This document shows, piece by piece, positions 7,939 through 15,835 of a stretch of DNA of 64,000 nucleotides (position 1 is the first letter of the stretch; each line of letters begins with the position of its first letter). The position numbers and the translations under genes were made by a program. The stretch comes from Hirschia litorea (lineage in GTDB: Bacteria; Pseudomonadota; Alphaproteobacteria; Caulobacterales; Hyphomonadaceae): positions 1,116,001 through 1,180,000 of the forward strand of contig NZ_JBHTBR010000002.1 of NCBI RefSeq assembly GCF_042665075.1, in the 5' to 3' direction. The notes beneath the pieces were generated by a model, which worked only from the letters and a program-made list of their open reading frames with translations, did no database searches and was not told where the DNA came from.

Positions 7939-8499
7939 TTAGCTGTGCAATTGCTTCATAAACAACGCAAAAGCGGTCAATCCTTCGGGCCATGGCCCTT
8001 GCCCCGTTTTCACATTTATATGCCCAGCTTCGCCCGCATCTACCACGCTCGCGCCCCAAGCTGCTGCCAGTTCCAATGCCTTCTCATAAGTCATTGTTTC
8101 GTCATTGCGACTTGCCACCAGCTGAACAGGAAATGGAAATTTCATACGCGGTATAGGCGCAAAATCATGTGTGTCAAAATCAGGAATGAGCCCTTCTCTT
8201 TCCCAATCGGATGGCGCGACCAAAAATGCACCCGCAACTTTTCCCGGTGCCAAAAATGGCAAAGCATGCGCAATCGTAATCACGCCCAATGAATGCCCGA
8301 CAAGCACAACAGGCTTCTCAGCCTTCTCCACAGCGAGCACCAAATCCCCCACCCAGTCTTCGCGTTTGGGGGTGCGGTAATCTTTATGCTCAACAAGCTG
8401 GGCTGTTTTCATTTGGCGGGACCATCGCGCCAGCCAGTGCGAATTATCTCCCCAACCATAGCCAGGGGATAAGAGAATACTTGCGTCAGAAATTTTCAT
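7939..8499 (-). CDS. RBBP9/YdeN-type serine alpha/beta hydrolase
   Basis: 186-residue minimal alpha/beta hydrolase of the RBBP9/YdeN group. Seen in order: the N-terminal strand and oxyanion loop ILLSPGYGWGDNSHWL (~residues 8-23, with the HW pair typical of this group), the nucleophile elbow VLVGHSLG (Ser ~70), the acid-containing loop VASRNDETM, and the catalytic His in AGEAGHINVKTGQGPWPEG near the C-terminus. The substrate is unknown; the family includes carboxylesterases and hydrolases with no assigned substrate. Single gene on the minus strand. Confidence 0.88.
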   Translation of the reverse strand: MKISDASILLSPGYGWGDNSHWLARWSRQMKTAQLVEHKDYRTPKREDWVGDLVLAVEKAEKPVVLVGHSLGVITIAHALPFLAPGKVAGAFLVAPSDWEREGLIPDFDTHDFAPIPRMKFPFPVQLVASRNDETMTYEKALELAAAWGASVVDAGEAGHINVKTGQGPWPEGLTAFALFMKQLHS

Positions 8500-8535
8500 A
8501 GCGGGTTATTTACACGATTACGCGGCAAGAGAAAC

Positions 8536-8862
8536 CTAATTTCCAATTATCTCATACACACCTGGGTGAACTTTGATCGGATCTGGAAAGCCTTTCCCCA
8601 ATACCTTCATCCCATCCTCATTTTCTCCATCGCTATTGCCATACCCAGCATTCACCACAGCATCATATGCCTCTTGCGATTCCCAAACGACAATATTGAC
8701 GAAATTTATCGCATCTCTGCTCGTGCTTGCCCGATAAAAGGTGGATGAAACAAACCCCGCCTGCTTTTTGAAGTAATCTACATAAACTTCACGTACATCA
8801 ATTGCGCTTTGCTCATATCCATGTGGCACCTCTATGCAATTTATCGCATGAATGTGTGGCAT
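8536..8862 (-). CDS. ABM-type monooxygenase-like protein
   Basis: 108-residue protein of the antibiotic-biosynthesis-monooxygenase (dimeric alpha-beta barrel) fold. It has the N-terminal strand HIHAINCIEV, a helix with Y..YFKKQAGFVSSTFYR (the usual 'pGF....L' segment), and the strand FVNIVVWESQEAYDAV typical of these proteins. The extension containing GYGNSDGENEDGM is not typical. A very strong ribosome binding site (GGAGGGGGAA) precedes the ATG. The chemical role is uncertain: such proteins range from haem or quinol oxygenases to non-catalytic stress proteins. Confidence 0.75.
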   Translation of the reverse strand: MPHIHAINCIEVPHGYEQSAIDVREVYVDYFKKQAGFVSSTFYRASTSRDAINFVNIVVWESQEAYDAVVNAGYGNSDGENEDGMKVLGKGFPDPIKVHPGVYEIIGN

Positions 8863-8889
8863 CTATTCCCCCTCCCCAATTCCAAATAC

Positions 8890-8923
8890 AAAAAAGCGCC
8901 GGAGATTAATCTCTCAGCGCTTC
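8890..8923 (-). terminator. Rho-independent terminator of the 35-codon gene
   Basis: Read on the minus strand: an AGCGC...GCGCT outer stem, an inner GAGATTAATCTC self-complementary stem, then TTTTTT. It lies directly downstream of the small gene at 8988-9095 and upstream of the next gene's start, so it closes that small transcript. Confidence 0.8.
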
Positions 8924-8987
8924 TTAGACTCTACACAAATACTCTACAGAAAACTCTAGGCCCACATACTTTTACGGGCCAATTTAA

Positions 8988-9095
8988 TTAGTTGTCTTTT
9001 TTCAGCAACGACGCAGGGTCGAAGCGGTACGAAAAATACACACCAGCGCCAAGAGCTGCCAGAATGTAGATCAAAATTTGTGTGCTTTGTTCCAT
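8988..9095 (-). CDS. 35-residue single-helix membrane peptide
   Basis: Very short ORF starting MEQSTQILIYILAALGAG and ending in DPASLLKKDN. One transmembrane helix (ILIYILAALGAGVYFSY) is followed by a short basic tail. The ribosome binding site is weak (GAGCG about ten bases upstream), but a dedicated Rho-independent terminator 65 bp downstream on the same strand supports a real transcript. I recognise no family; its size and layout fit small inner-membrane peptides that modulate larger complexes (inference). Confidence 0.55.
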   Translation of the reverse strand: MEQSTQILIYILAALGAGVYFSYRFDPASLLKKDN

Positions 9096-9440
9096 AAGTT
9101 AATAATCGCTCAGTTCATATTAATGTGGGATTAACGCTACTGATACGCACGAGCTATGTAATTGGATGCATTTTACGCACTAAAAAAATGCGATTTTTAT
9201 CGCTTAATTCAAAAAAACCAGAAAAAACTGGTCACTGCATCAAAAAACAAAATATACTATGGGTTGAATCTTAGCCATTATCACTACGCTGTAAATAAGC
9301 GCTCTCAAAAACGTGATAAACCTAACCGAAAATTCACCCAGCTCATTCCCAAAATACGCGGGAATACGTACCAATAATGCCCCTGCTTTCAAACAGGCTC
9401 CACATTGGGATGGCGCTATTAGACCTCGTAAATTACTTTG
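9096..9440. other. AT-rich spacer with RNA-like hairpins
   Basis: No credible protein gene in 345 bp. Read on the minus strand, it contains a stem CCAATG...ATTGG with an inner CCTG...CAGG (9371-9408), a TTCCC...GGGAA hairpin (9346-9364), and a terminator-like hairpin at 9211-9232. Together they suggest a structured 3' region or small RNA downstream of the 58-codon gene. GCGAT-TTTT-ATCGC at 9190-9203 is a further small dyad. Confidence 0.4.
9211..9232 (-). terminator. Weak Rho-independent terminator
   Basis: On the minus strand ACCAG-T6-CTGGT is followed by TTTTTT. The stem is only 5 bp, but the T-run is good. It would end a transcript coming from the 58-codon gene and the structured spacer. 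Confidence 0.5.
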
Positions 9441-9617
9441 TCAATCATCTTTGGGCGGACGTTTATCCGATAAAAGGCGCACATTGTCTCCGCCTTTGCC
9501 AGCATTATCATTATCGTCATCATCGTCGCGATTACGATTCTCCCGCTTAGCAAAGAAAGATGCGCAAAACGCCGCTAATATTGCGAATACAATGGCAAAT
9601 AATATCAAGCGTCCCAT
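9441..9617 (-). CDS. 58-residue membrane-anchored acidic protein
   Basis: Short ORF starting MGRLILFAIVFAILAAFCAS and ending DKRPPKDD, with ribosome binding site AAAGGACG just before the ATG at 9617. The layout is an N-terminal transmembrane or uncleaved signal segment (residues ~4-22), a KRENRNR basic stop, a run of Asp/Asn (residues 31-38, five consecutive Asp), then GKGGDN and a charged tail. This gives a small inner-membrane protein with an acidic cytoplasmic or periplasmic patch. I recognise no family. Confidence 0.62.
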   Translation of the reverse strand: MGRLILFAIVFAILAAFCASFFAKRENRNRDDDDDNDNAGKGGDNVRLLSDKRPPKDD

Positions 9618-9676
9618 AAATCGTCCGTCCTTTGAAATTTAAATCTAGTATAGCGCTCAGCGCCTCTACTCTATGG

Positions 9677-10429
9677 CTATTTCCACTCTAGCGCACCGCC
9701 GCGCATAATCGCATCAGCGCGCTGCGTTAATTGGCGCTCTGCTCCATCGTAAAGTGTTAGCCCATCATAGAGGACAGTATCCCCTTTTCGTAGACCTTTA
9801 CGCGCGCGCACTAAAACACGCTTTGCTGGAGCCCCTGCATAAGCGCGCACAGGCAGCACACTAATCTCACCAAAACGCGGCTGAAGAAAACTCAAAATAT
9901 CTGCCAATGCCGCTGCACGATGAATCATCGTAATCCGGCCACGTGGCTTCACGCAATGAAGCATAAATTTCAGCCAAGCCTCAAGCGGCACATCAGCAAG
10001 ATATGCCCCTTCCTTTCCCGCACCGACAGCTTGAATTGCCTTGGGGTCAAAAAATGGAGGGTTTGCATACACCTGATCAAAGCCATTGAGTAGCGAATCG
10101 AGCCTATCGCTCACATCTCCAGCACGTACCTGCACCCGATGGCTCACACCATTCTCTGCGACATTTTGCTCCGCGAGCGCAAGCATTCTCGGATCGCGCT
10201 CTATGCCTGTAAGTGAAATATCACCCAAACGTTGCGCCGCGCACATCATCGCCGCTCCTGCGCCGCATCCAGCCTCCAGCACACTCTGCCCCGGCTTTGT
10301 CTCAAGAGAGGCCGCCAGCAAGACAGCATCCAACCCCGCACGATAGCCCTTGGCATATTGGCGCAAGGAAACCTTCTCACCCAAAAGCCAGTCCTTTGTT
10401 ATTTCTTCTTTTATTTCGGGATCAGTCAT
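9677..10429 (-). CDS. TrmN6-like tRNA (adenine-N6) methyltransferase
   Basis: 250-residue class I SAM-dependent methyltransferase of the 'small MTase' group that includes tRNA1(Val) A37 N6-methyltransferase (TrmN6/YfiC). SAM motif I is VLEAGCGAGAAMM (~residues 50-62), motif II has GIERD, and the catalytic NPPFFD motif at ~residues 122-127 is the N6-adenine signature. The N-terminal LRQYAKGYRAGLDAVLLAA is characteristic of the TrmN6 group (Q..GYR...D.VLLA). It overlaps the start of the trailing part of the DUF2007 gene by 8 bp, so the two are translationally coupled. The exact tRNA target is inferred from family. Confidence 0.85.
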   Translation of the reverse strand: MTDPEIKEEITKDWLLGEKVSLRQYAKGYRAGLDAVLLAASLETKPGQSVLEAGCGAGAAMMCAAQRLGDISLTGIERDPRMLALAEQNVAENGVSHRVQVRAGDVSDRLDSLLNGFDQVYANPPFFDPKAIQAVGAGKEGAYLADVPLEAWLKFMLHCVKPRGRITMIHRAAALADILSFLQPRFGEISVLPVRAYAGAPAKRVLVRARKGLRKGDTVLYDGLTLYDGAERQLTQRADAIMRGGALEWK

Positions 10430-10631
10430 TCTCTTCCAAAACTTTTAGGGCTATACGCGCTTGCTCTACGCGATCTTCTGGCACAAGAATGCGCCTTGGA
10501 ATAGCACCAATCGAGCCCTCCATAGAGGATGTAAACTGATCGGCTTGAAAAGGATCACATCCCGCATCGGTCAATAAAGCCATTGCATAACTCAATGTCA
10601 CCGGATTATTTGAGCGTAAAACTTCAATCAT
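10422..10631 (-). CDS. DUF2007 small protein
   Basis: 69-residue protein matching the DUF2007 family ('putative signal-transducing protein'): MIEVLRSNNPVTLSYAMALL (N-terminal beta strand and helix), a central D..T.SMEG segment, and RRILVPEDRVEQARIAL near the C-terminus. The family folds like a small alpha/beta domain related to PII-like sensors, but its function is not known. It is first gene of a two-gene operon with the tRNA methyltransferase (8-bp overlap) and diverges from the polyprenyl synthase gene. Confidence 0.82.
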   Translation of the reverse strand: MIEVLRSNNPVTLSYAMALLTDAGCDPFQADQFTSSMEGSIGAIPRRILVPEDRVEQARIALKVLEEND

Positions 10632-10799
10632 GGCGTTTATTTCCTGACTTTATTTACATGTCACGATTTCGCGACTTTGCTTTGATCTTTCTTGACCTAT
10701 ATATGGTCTCACGAATAGCTTGCGTCTAGCGTTGGATAAGGCGATATAAGCGTATTCAAATCAAAGTGATAATACATTAGTCCATCAAGGAGGTCATCT

Positions 10800-11822
10800 T
10801 TGACCTTAACTGCACACATCACCGAAGGGTCAAACGTGGAAAAGTCTCCAATGGACACGCTCATTGAGCTTGTATCAAAAGACATGGCAGCCGTTGAAGT
10901 GCTTCTTAAAGAGCGCTCAACAAGTGCTGTCGCGACCATTCCTGATATGTCAGGCTACCTTATTAGCGCTGGCGGCAAGCGCTTGCGCCCTCTCATCACG
11001 CTTGCAGCAGCTTATGCAGCCGGAGGTGAAGGCAGCAACCCGCTACACTGTTTGGCAACTGCCGTTGAATTTATTCACACTGCCACGCTTCTACACGATG
11101 ATGTCGTCGATGAGAGTGATCTGCGTCGCGGTAAAAAAGCTGCAAAAATGGTCTGGGGTAACTCAGCCTCCATTCTTGTAGGTGATTTTCTGTTTGCACG
11201 CGCTTTCACCCTAATGGTGGAAACACGTTCTATTCGTATTCTGGATATTCTATCCAATGCCTCATGCGTCATTGCTGAGGGTGAAGTTAAACAACTTGCC
11301 GCCATAGGGCGCGCCGACCTTCCAATTTCTGAATATATGGAAATTGTCGAAGCTAAGACAGCAGCCTTGTTTGAAGCAGCCGCCCGTGCTGGTGCACTCA
11401 CTGTCGTTACCGAGGGCGCTGAATCTGATGGACTTGCCGAATATGGTCGCCGCTTAGGCCGCGCTTTCCAGCTTGTCGATGATGCGCTTGATTATGATGG
11501 AACAACATCTGTTATCGGAAAATCCGTTGGGGATGATTTCCGCGAAGGTAAGCTCACCCTGCCCGTTTTACTTGCCCGCCAAAATGGTGACGCAACAGAA
11601 CGTGCTTTCTGGGACCGCGCAATGGATGTCTCCAAGCAGACAGAAGCAGACCTCGACATCGCGATTGATTACATCCGTAAAGCCGACAGTGTGAACGCCA
11701 CGCTCAATGCTGCACGCGATGAAATTGCCAGCGCAAAAGCAGCACTTTCAGTTCTGCCGCCTTCGCCTTATGTGGATGCTTTATCTGATATTGCAGACTT
11801 TGTGGTTGATCGCGCTTTTTAG
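10800..11822 (+). CDS. ispB: Polyprenyl (octaprenyl-type) diphosphate synthase
   Basis: Trans-prenyltransferase that elongates FPP with IPP to make the side chain of ubiquinone. 340 residues, typical length. First Asp-rich motif LLHDDVVDE (residues 97-105) with following RRG, second DDALDYD (227-233); GGKRLRP (58-64) is the IPP-binding signature. Translation starts at TTG 10800, supported by a perfect AAGGAGGT five bases upstream; no better ATG fits. Product chain length is not readable by eye (in this lineage Q10 is usual, so decaprenyl is possible). It diverges from the DUF2007 operon and converges on the WecA-like gene. Confidence 0.93.
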   Translation: MTLTAHITEGSNVEKSPMDTLIELVSKDMAAVEVLLKERSTSAVATIPDMSGYLISAGGKRLRPLITLAAAYAAGGEGSNPLHCLATAVEFIHTATLLHDDVVDESDLRRGKKAAKMVWGNSASILVGDFLFARAFTLMVETRSIRILDILSNASCVIAEGEVKQLAAIGRADLPISEYMEIVEAKTAALFEAAARAGALTVVTEGAESDGLAEYGRRLGRAFQLVDDALDYDGTTSVIGKSVGDDFREGKLTLPVLLARQNGDATERAFWDRAMDVSKQTEADLDIAIDYIRKADSVNATLNAARDEIASAKAALSVLPPSPYVDALSDIADFVVDRAF

Positions 11823-11882
11823 TAAGCCGACCTATTTTCAAATTTCAGTTCTTAAATAATCCGCGCAAAATGCGGGCTAAGT

Positions 11883-13007
11883 TTACGCGTCTTGGCCTTC
11901 AACCTGACGCGCACTCATCGCTTCATTGCTCGTGGGATCATTTTGCTGTTGTGCACTCTCAAGCAGACCCACAGCAATTGCGGCGCGGCGGATGCGCACG
12001 TGCATAGCACACCCCATCAACGTCACCCCCATAAAGATAACAAGGGGGGCCTCATAGCCAATCGCAGCCCCTGCAAAGCCCAGTGCCGCACAGTTGGCAG
12101 CTATCATCCAATGTCCAATTGCAACCTGCCAATGCTTTAAAGATAAGGGTGGTTTTAGTCCCAATTGATACACATGCATTGTGTGGGCTTCCCAAAAGTT
12201 TTCCCCGCGTTTCACACGATAATTTAGGGTCAACAATACATCCACAAGGAAGGGCGATAACAAGATTGGCGGAATGAATACAAACTCAGGCCGAGCTTTC
12301 ACAAGCAGCATAGAAAAACCGCCGAGCGCCATTCCCACGCTCAACGCACCCGCATCCCCCGCAAACAGTTTACCGCCCAGATTCCACACGAGAAATCCGA
12401 TCAATGCGCCCGCTAATGCCGCTGCTGCGATTGCCAATTCCCATTCCCCAGCAAAGCCAGCAACGCCGCAAAAACCCATACATGCAAACATCGCCATACC
12501 CATGGAAACGCCGTTTGCACCATCCATAAAATTGACCGCATTTGTAACGACTACAAACCAAATCACAGCGAGAATAATCCCGCCTATAGCACCAAACTCG
12601 CGCACTTTGCCAAAGCCCGGCGCAATCGCATCGGCATATACACCCATACACGCCACACCAATCCCAATAGCGATTTGCGCGAGAAGTTTTACCTTCGCAT
12701 TGATATTGCCAATATCATCCACCAAACCCAAAATCAGCATGGCAACCACACCAACCCCAAGCCACATAATAGGTGTATCAGGTATAAAATTTACTGTAGA
12801 AACAAGGAGTCCCAACGCCGCAGCAAGGATAAACCCAACGCCCCCAGAACTCGGAACAGCCTGTTTTTGGCTTACCTTTTTCCGGTCACTATCGGGCGTA
12901 TCCATAAGCCCAATTGCCATAACACCACGGCATAAAATAACCGCAGCAATCAAAGCCGTACCACCGACCAAAAACACATTCAAAGCCGGATGCATACAAG
13001 CCACCAT
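11883..13007 (-). CDS. WecA/MraY-type glycosyl-1-phosphate transferase
   Basis: Polytopic inner-membrane enzyme transferring a sugar-1-phosphate from a UDP-sugar to undecaprenyl phosphate. Motifs seen: PSSGGVGF early, LGLVDDIGNINAKVKLLAQ (the DD metal site), NAVNFMDGANGVSMG (the NxxNxxDGxxGL motif of the WecA/TagO group), and GDAGALSVGMALGG. About ten hydrophobic helices. The frame is open from TTG 13061; ATG 13007 leads straight into the first helix and is preferred, though no ribosome binding site is strong. Probably initiates O-antigen, capsule or holdfast-type polysaccharide synthesis; no other polysaccharide gene is adjacent, so the product is unknown. Confidence 0.85.
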   Translation of the reverse strand: MVACMHPALNVFLVGGTALIAAVILCRGVMAIGLMDTPDSDRKKVSQKQAVPSSGGVGFILAAALGLLVSTVNFIPDTPIMWLGVGVVAMLILGLVDDIGNINAKVKLLAQIAIGIGVACMGVYADAIAPGFGKVREFGAIGGIILAVIWFVVVTNAVNFMDGANGVSMGMAMFACMGFCGVAGFAGEWELAIAAAALAGALIGFLVWNLGGKLFAGDAGALSVGMALGGFSMLLVKARPEFVFIPPILLSPFLVDVLLTLNYRVKRGENFWEAHTMHVYQLGLKPPLSLKHWQVAIGHWMIAANCAALGFAGAAIGYEAPLVIFMGVTLMGCAMHVRIRRAAIAVGLLESAQQQNDPTSNEAMSARQVEGQDA

Positions 13008-13087
13008 ATTCAAATAAAACACGTTTCGTCTTAGATTGGCGTTATTTGCCGTCAAAGACAAATATACACAAGGCTAATCACACTAAA

Positions 13088-13999
13088 TCATTGTGATCCG
13101 GATAAAAGCGTTGCGCGAACCCACCATTTTTTCTTGCGTTTAGATAGCACATAAGCCGCTGCTTTAGCTGCCTCGAAGCTTGAAAAAACAGCAAAACACG
13201 TCGGTCCACTGCCCGACATGCGCGCCAATAATGCACCTTCGGTTTTCTCAAGCGTCGTCAACACCTCATTCACAGCCGGACACAGCAATTTTGTAGGTGC
13301 TTCCAGATCATTGCTATATTCTTCAAGCGCCTTCGCCAAAGCTTCGGGACCACCCGTAGAATCTGGGCCTTCGCGCTCTTTAAAATCAGCGCCCATCCCC
13401 AATTCATCGAACTTTCTAAACACGTCCGCCGTAGATAATTTGACCGCCGGATTGACTAAAACAATTGGCAATCCACATGCACTAAATGGCGTCAGTTTTT
13501 CTCCAATCCCTCGCATAATTTGCGGATCAGAGCGCAAACATGCCGGCACATCCGCGCCCAATTCAGCCCCTAAATTTAAAAGCGCTTCGTCTCCAAAACC
13601 AATATTCCAATACCGGTTTAAAGCTTGCAAAGTTGCTGCCGCATCAGCTGACCCACCGCCTATTCCTGCGGCAACAGGGAGTTCTTTATAAAGGTTTAGA
13701 GCCGCCCCTAAATCACTTCGACCAGCAGCATCTTTTAGAAGTTTAGCCGCTTGTAAAACAAGGTTTTGTTTCTCACCCTTTAATGCTTTAGCGTTTGGTC
13801 CATCCACATTCAAAGTCACGGTTTTCAATGGACGAACCGACACGCGATCCGCCGCCGAGGCATCGGCAAACATCACAAGACTATCCAATGGATGACGTCC
13901 ATCTTCTAGCGGCCGCCCGACATGCAGATATAAATTCACCTTGGCAGGTGCCCAAACAGTTGTAAGGCTTGTTGCGGAATCGACCATGAATTTACTCAC
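13088..13999 (-). CDS. ispE: 4-diphosphocytidyl-2-C-methyl-D-erythritol kinase
   Basis: GHMP kinase of the non-mevalonate isoprenoid pathway, phosphorylating CDP-ME in the cytoplasm. 303 residues, normal length. N-terminal WAPAKVNLYLHVGRPLEDGRHPL carries the conserved Lys for substrate binding; the ATP loop is PVAAGIGGGSADAAATL (~residues 107-123); the third GHMP motif is MSGSGPTCFAVF near the C-terminus. It sits downstream of the TPR genes on the minus strand. The window also holds ispH and a polyprenyl synthase, so three steps of isoprenoid metabolism are represented here. Confidence 0.96.
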   Translation of the reverse strand: MSKFMVDSATSLTTVWAPAKVNLYLHVGRPLEDGRHPLDSLVMFADASAADRVSVRPLKTVTLNVDGPNAKALKGEKQNLVLQAAKLLKDAAGRSDLGAALNLYKELPVAAGIGGGSADAAATLQALNRYWNIGFGDEALLNLGAELGADVPACLRSDPQIMRGIGEKLTPFSACGLPIVLVNPAVKLSTADVFRKFDELGMGADFKEREGPDSTGGPEALAKALEEYSNDLEAPTKLLCPAVNEVLTTLEKTEGALLARMSGSGPTCFAVFSSFEAAKAAAYVLSKRKKKWWVRATLLSGSQ

Positions 14000-14039
14000 C
14001 CGTCACATTCAAAGATTACACGATAGTTTTTTGAAAACA

Positions 14040-15812
14040 CTAAGGCTTAAAGAGCACAGGTTTTGGCGCATCTAAACCTACTTTAAGTTTCTTTTTTGCG
14101 CTTTGCGTCAATTCAATATCATCGGAATATTCAACCACACGCGACCATTGAAATTTTGCTTGCTCTACGCGGCCAGTGCGCCAATAAGCATCGCCTAAAT
14201 GGTCATTAATGACAGGATCAGAAGGATCAAGCTCGGCCGCTTCTTCAAGCAATTGCACGGCTTTATCATAACTGTTTAGGCGATAATACGCCCATCCCAA
14301 ACTATCGCGGATATAGCCTTCATTGGGCTTTAATTCCATCGCCCGTTGGATCATACCAAAGGCTTCGTCTATATTTTTGCCGCGATCAATCCATGAATAC
14401 CCAAGATAGTTCAAAATCTCAGGCCGTTCTGGTGCGTAATTCAGTGCCGCAAGTAAATCAGATTCTGCTTCATGCCATTGATTAAGCTTGTCACGCATCG
14501 TTGCGCGCGCAAACAAAACACGCCAATCAATGAAGCCATCTGTAAGGTCTTCTTTCACAACTGTATCAAACAGATTTTCAGCTTCCTGATACATGTTCAA
14601 TGTGCGATACAAATCTCCAATTTGCATTTTCAATGAGCGTCCCGGCTTAGACGCGAGCGCTGTATGCGCCAATGCTATCGCGCCCTCAACATCCTCTAAA
14701 TCATAAGACACCCAAGCCTCGCGCGCGCGGGCCGCACCATAATAGACTGAATTTTCATTGATTTTTTGCAATTGCGTGATGGCATCTTTTGGGCGCTGCG
14801 CAGAACGCATGGAATCTGCCAACAATAAACGCGCAGCATCCTGCTCACTATCTAGCATCAATACGATTGAATAATATAAATTGGCGTAATCGCCGCCCTG
14901 CTTAGCTGCGATTGCCACCGCATATCCCAAAATGGACGCCGCAGCTCCTGCATTGGGCGATAATCTAGGCGCGACTATAGCTTTACCAGCGCGTAATTCA
15001 CGATCCACTTGATCAATGAGCGGGTTATCGCCTATCTGCTCGAAAAATTGGGAAACTAAATCAGCCGCAGCCTCTTTTTGTCCTTTTTCAGCATTCAGAC
15101 GAATATAAGCATCCACACCCACAGGATAGCGCCCACCTAATTGCCATGCTTGCTCAAAGCTCTCCATGGCATCTTCATCTTGACCATTCGCCAATTGCAG
15201 CAATCCATCAGAATAAAGCTGCACACCGCGAAACAGTCTTGTTTCACGATCGGAATGCACCACAGGACGAATAATCTCATTCTTCTTCAGCCCAATCTGT
15301 GACCACTCCCGCAAGGAACGGGCAATGATGTTTTGCATCACACCCACGTTCTCATCGTCGTCAAATGAAGCTGTTTTCTTATATTGCTGACGAGAGAATT
15401 GATCCACAGCCACCAGCGTCGCTGCCATTCCGTCTTTTTTTACCTTGGACGGGGCTTCTATTGCCAGTTTGAGAGCAAGGTCTACATCACCCGCTACCAG
15501 TGCATAGATAATCGCTCTCTCAAGCAGAGAGCTATCCTCGGGCGTCCTTGAAAGCGCTTGTGAGTAATATTCCGCAGCCGAACGCCCGTCACGCACCCAT
15601 CCCGCATACCGTGCGGAAAGATAATCGCCATATTCATCGGCGCTCTCGGGTTTGGTCGCGTTGTAATAATAATTCTCTCTATCTTCCACACTCACACAGG
15701 AGGCAGCGCCCAAACACGCACTGCCCAGCGCAAGCATTCCCAGCCAGCTATTAACTGCAGGTCTTCGTGCGACACTGCGGCGTGAAGGGAATGTCTTTAG
15801 AGGATTGTTCAA
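14040..15812 (-). CDS. TPR-repeat envelope protein
   Basis: 590-residue tetratricopeptide protein with an N-terminal export signal (LGMLALGSACLGAASC). The Cys could be a lipidation site, but the position -3 residue is Ala, so the lipobox is weak. Repeats are clearest in the last 200 residues: NYLGYSWIDRGKNIDEAF, RDSLGWAYYRLNSYDKAV and NDHLGDAYWRTGRVEQAK. It is 23 bp downstream of a second TPR protein whose C-terminal repeats match closely (DSLGWAYY...HLGD.YWR), so the two look like tandem paralogues. Probably a periplasmic scaffold for envelope or respiratory assembly (inference); the partner is unknown. Confidence 0.85.
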   Translation of the reverse strand: MNNPLKTFPSRRSVARRPAVNSWLGMLALGSACLGAASCVSVEDRENYYYNATKPESADEYGDYLSARYAGWVRDGRSAAEYYSQALSRTPEDSSLLERAIIYALVAGDVDLALKLAIEAPSKVKKDGMAATLVAVDQFSRQQYKKTASFDDDENVGVMQNIIARSLREWSQIGLKKNEIIRPVVHSDRETRLFRGVQLYSDGLLQLANGQDEDAMESFEQAWQLGGRYPVGVDAYIRLNAEKGQKEAAADLVSQFFEQIGDNPLIDQVDRELRAGKAIVAPRLSPNAGAAASILGYAVAIAAKQGGDYANLYYSIVLMLDSEQDAARLLLADSMRSAQRPKDAITQLQKINENSVYYGAARAREAWVSYDLEDVEGAIALAHTALASKPGRSLKMQIGDLYRTLNMYQEAENLFDTVVKEDLTDGFIDWRVLFARATMRDKLNQWHEAESDLLAALNYAPERPEILNYLGYSWIDRGKNIDEAFGMIQRAMELKPNEGYIRDSLGWAYYRLNSYDKAVQLLEEAAELDPSDPVINDHLGDAYWRTGRVEQAKFQWSRVVEYSDDIELTQSAKKKLKVGLDAPKPVLFKP

Positions 15813-15835
15813 AATGTTGACTAACTATCCAGAAA

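Noticed and set aside
9162..9377. 71-codon plus-strand ORF in the AT-rich spacer
   Set aside because: Lys/Asn-rich low-complexity translation, no ribosome binding site, and it runs across terminator-like DNA.
9313..9642. 109-codon plus-strand ORF
   Set aside because: Antisense to the better supported 58-codon gene and across hairpins; Ser-run typical of a reversed Asp/Asn stretch.
12274..13017. 247-codon plus-strand ORF opposite the WecA-like gene
   Set aside because: Pro/Thr/Ala-rich antisense shadow of a membrane protein; no start signal.
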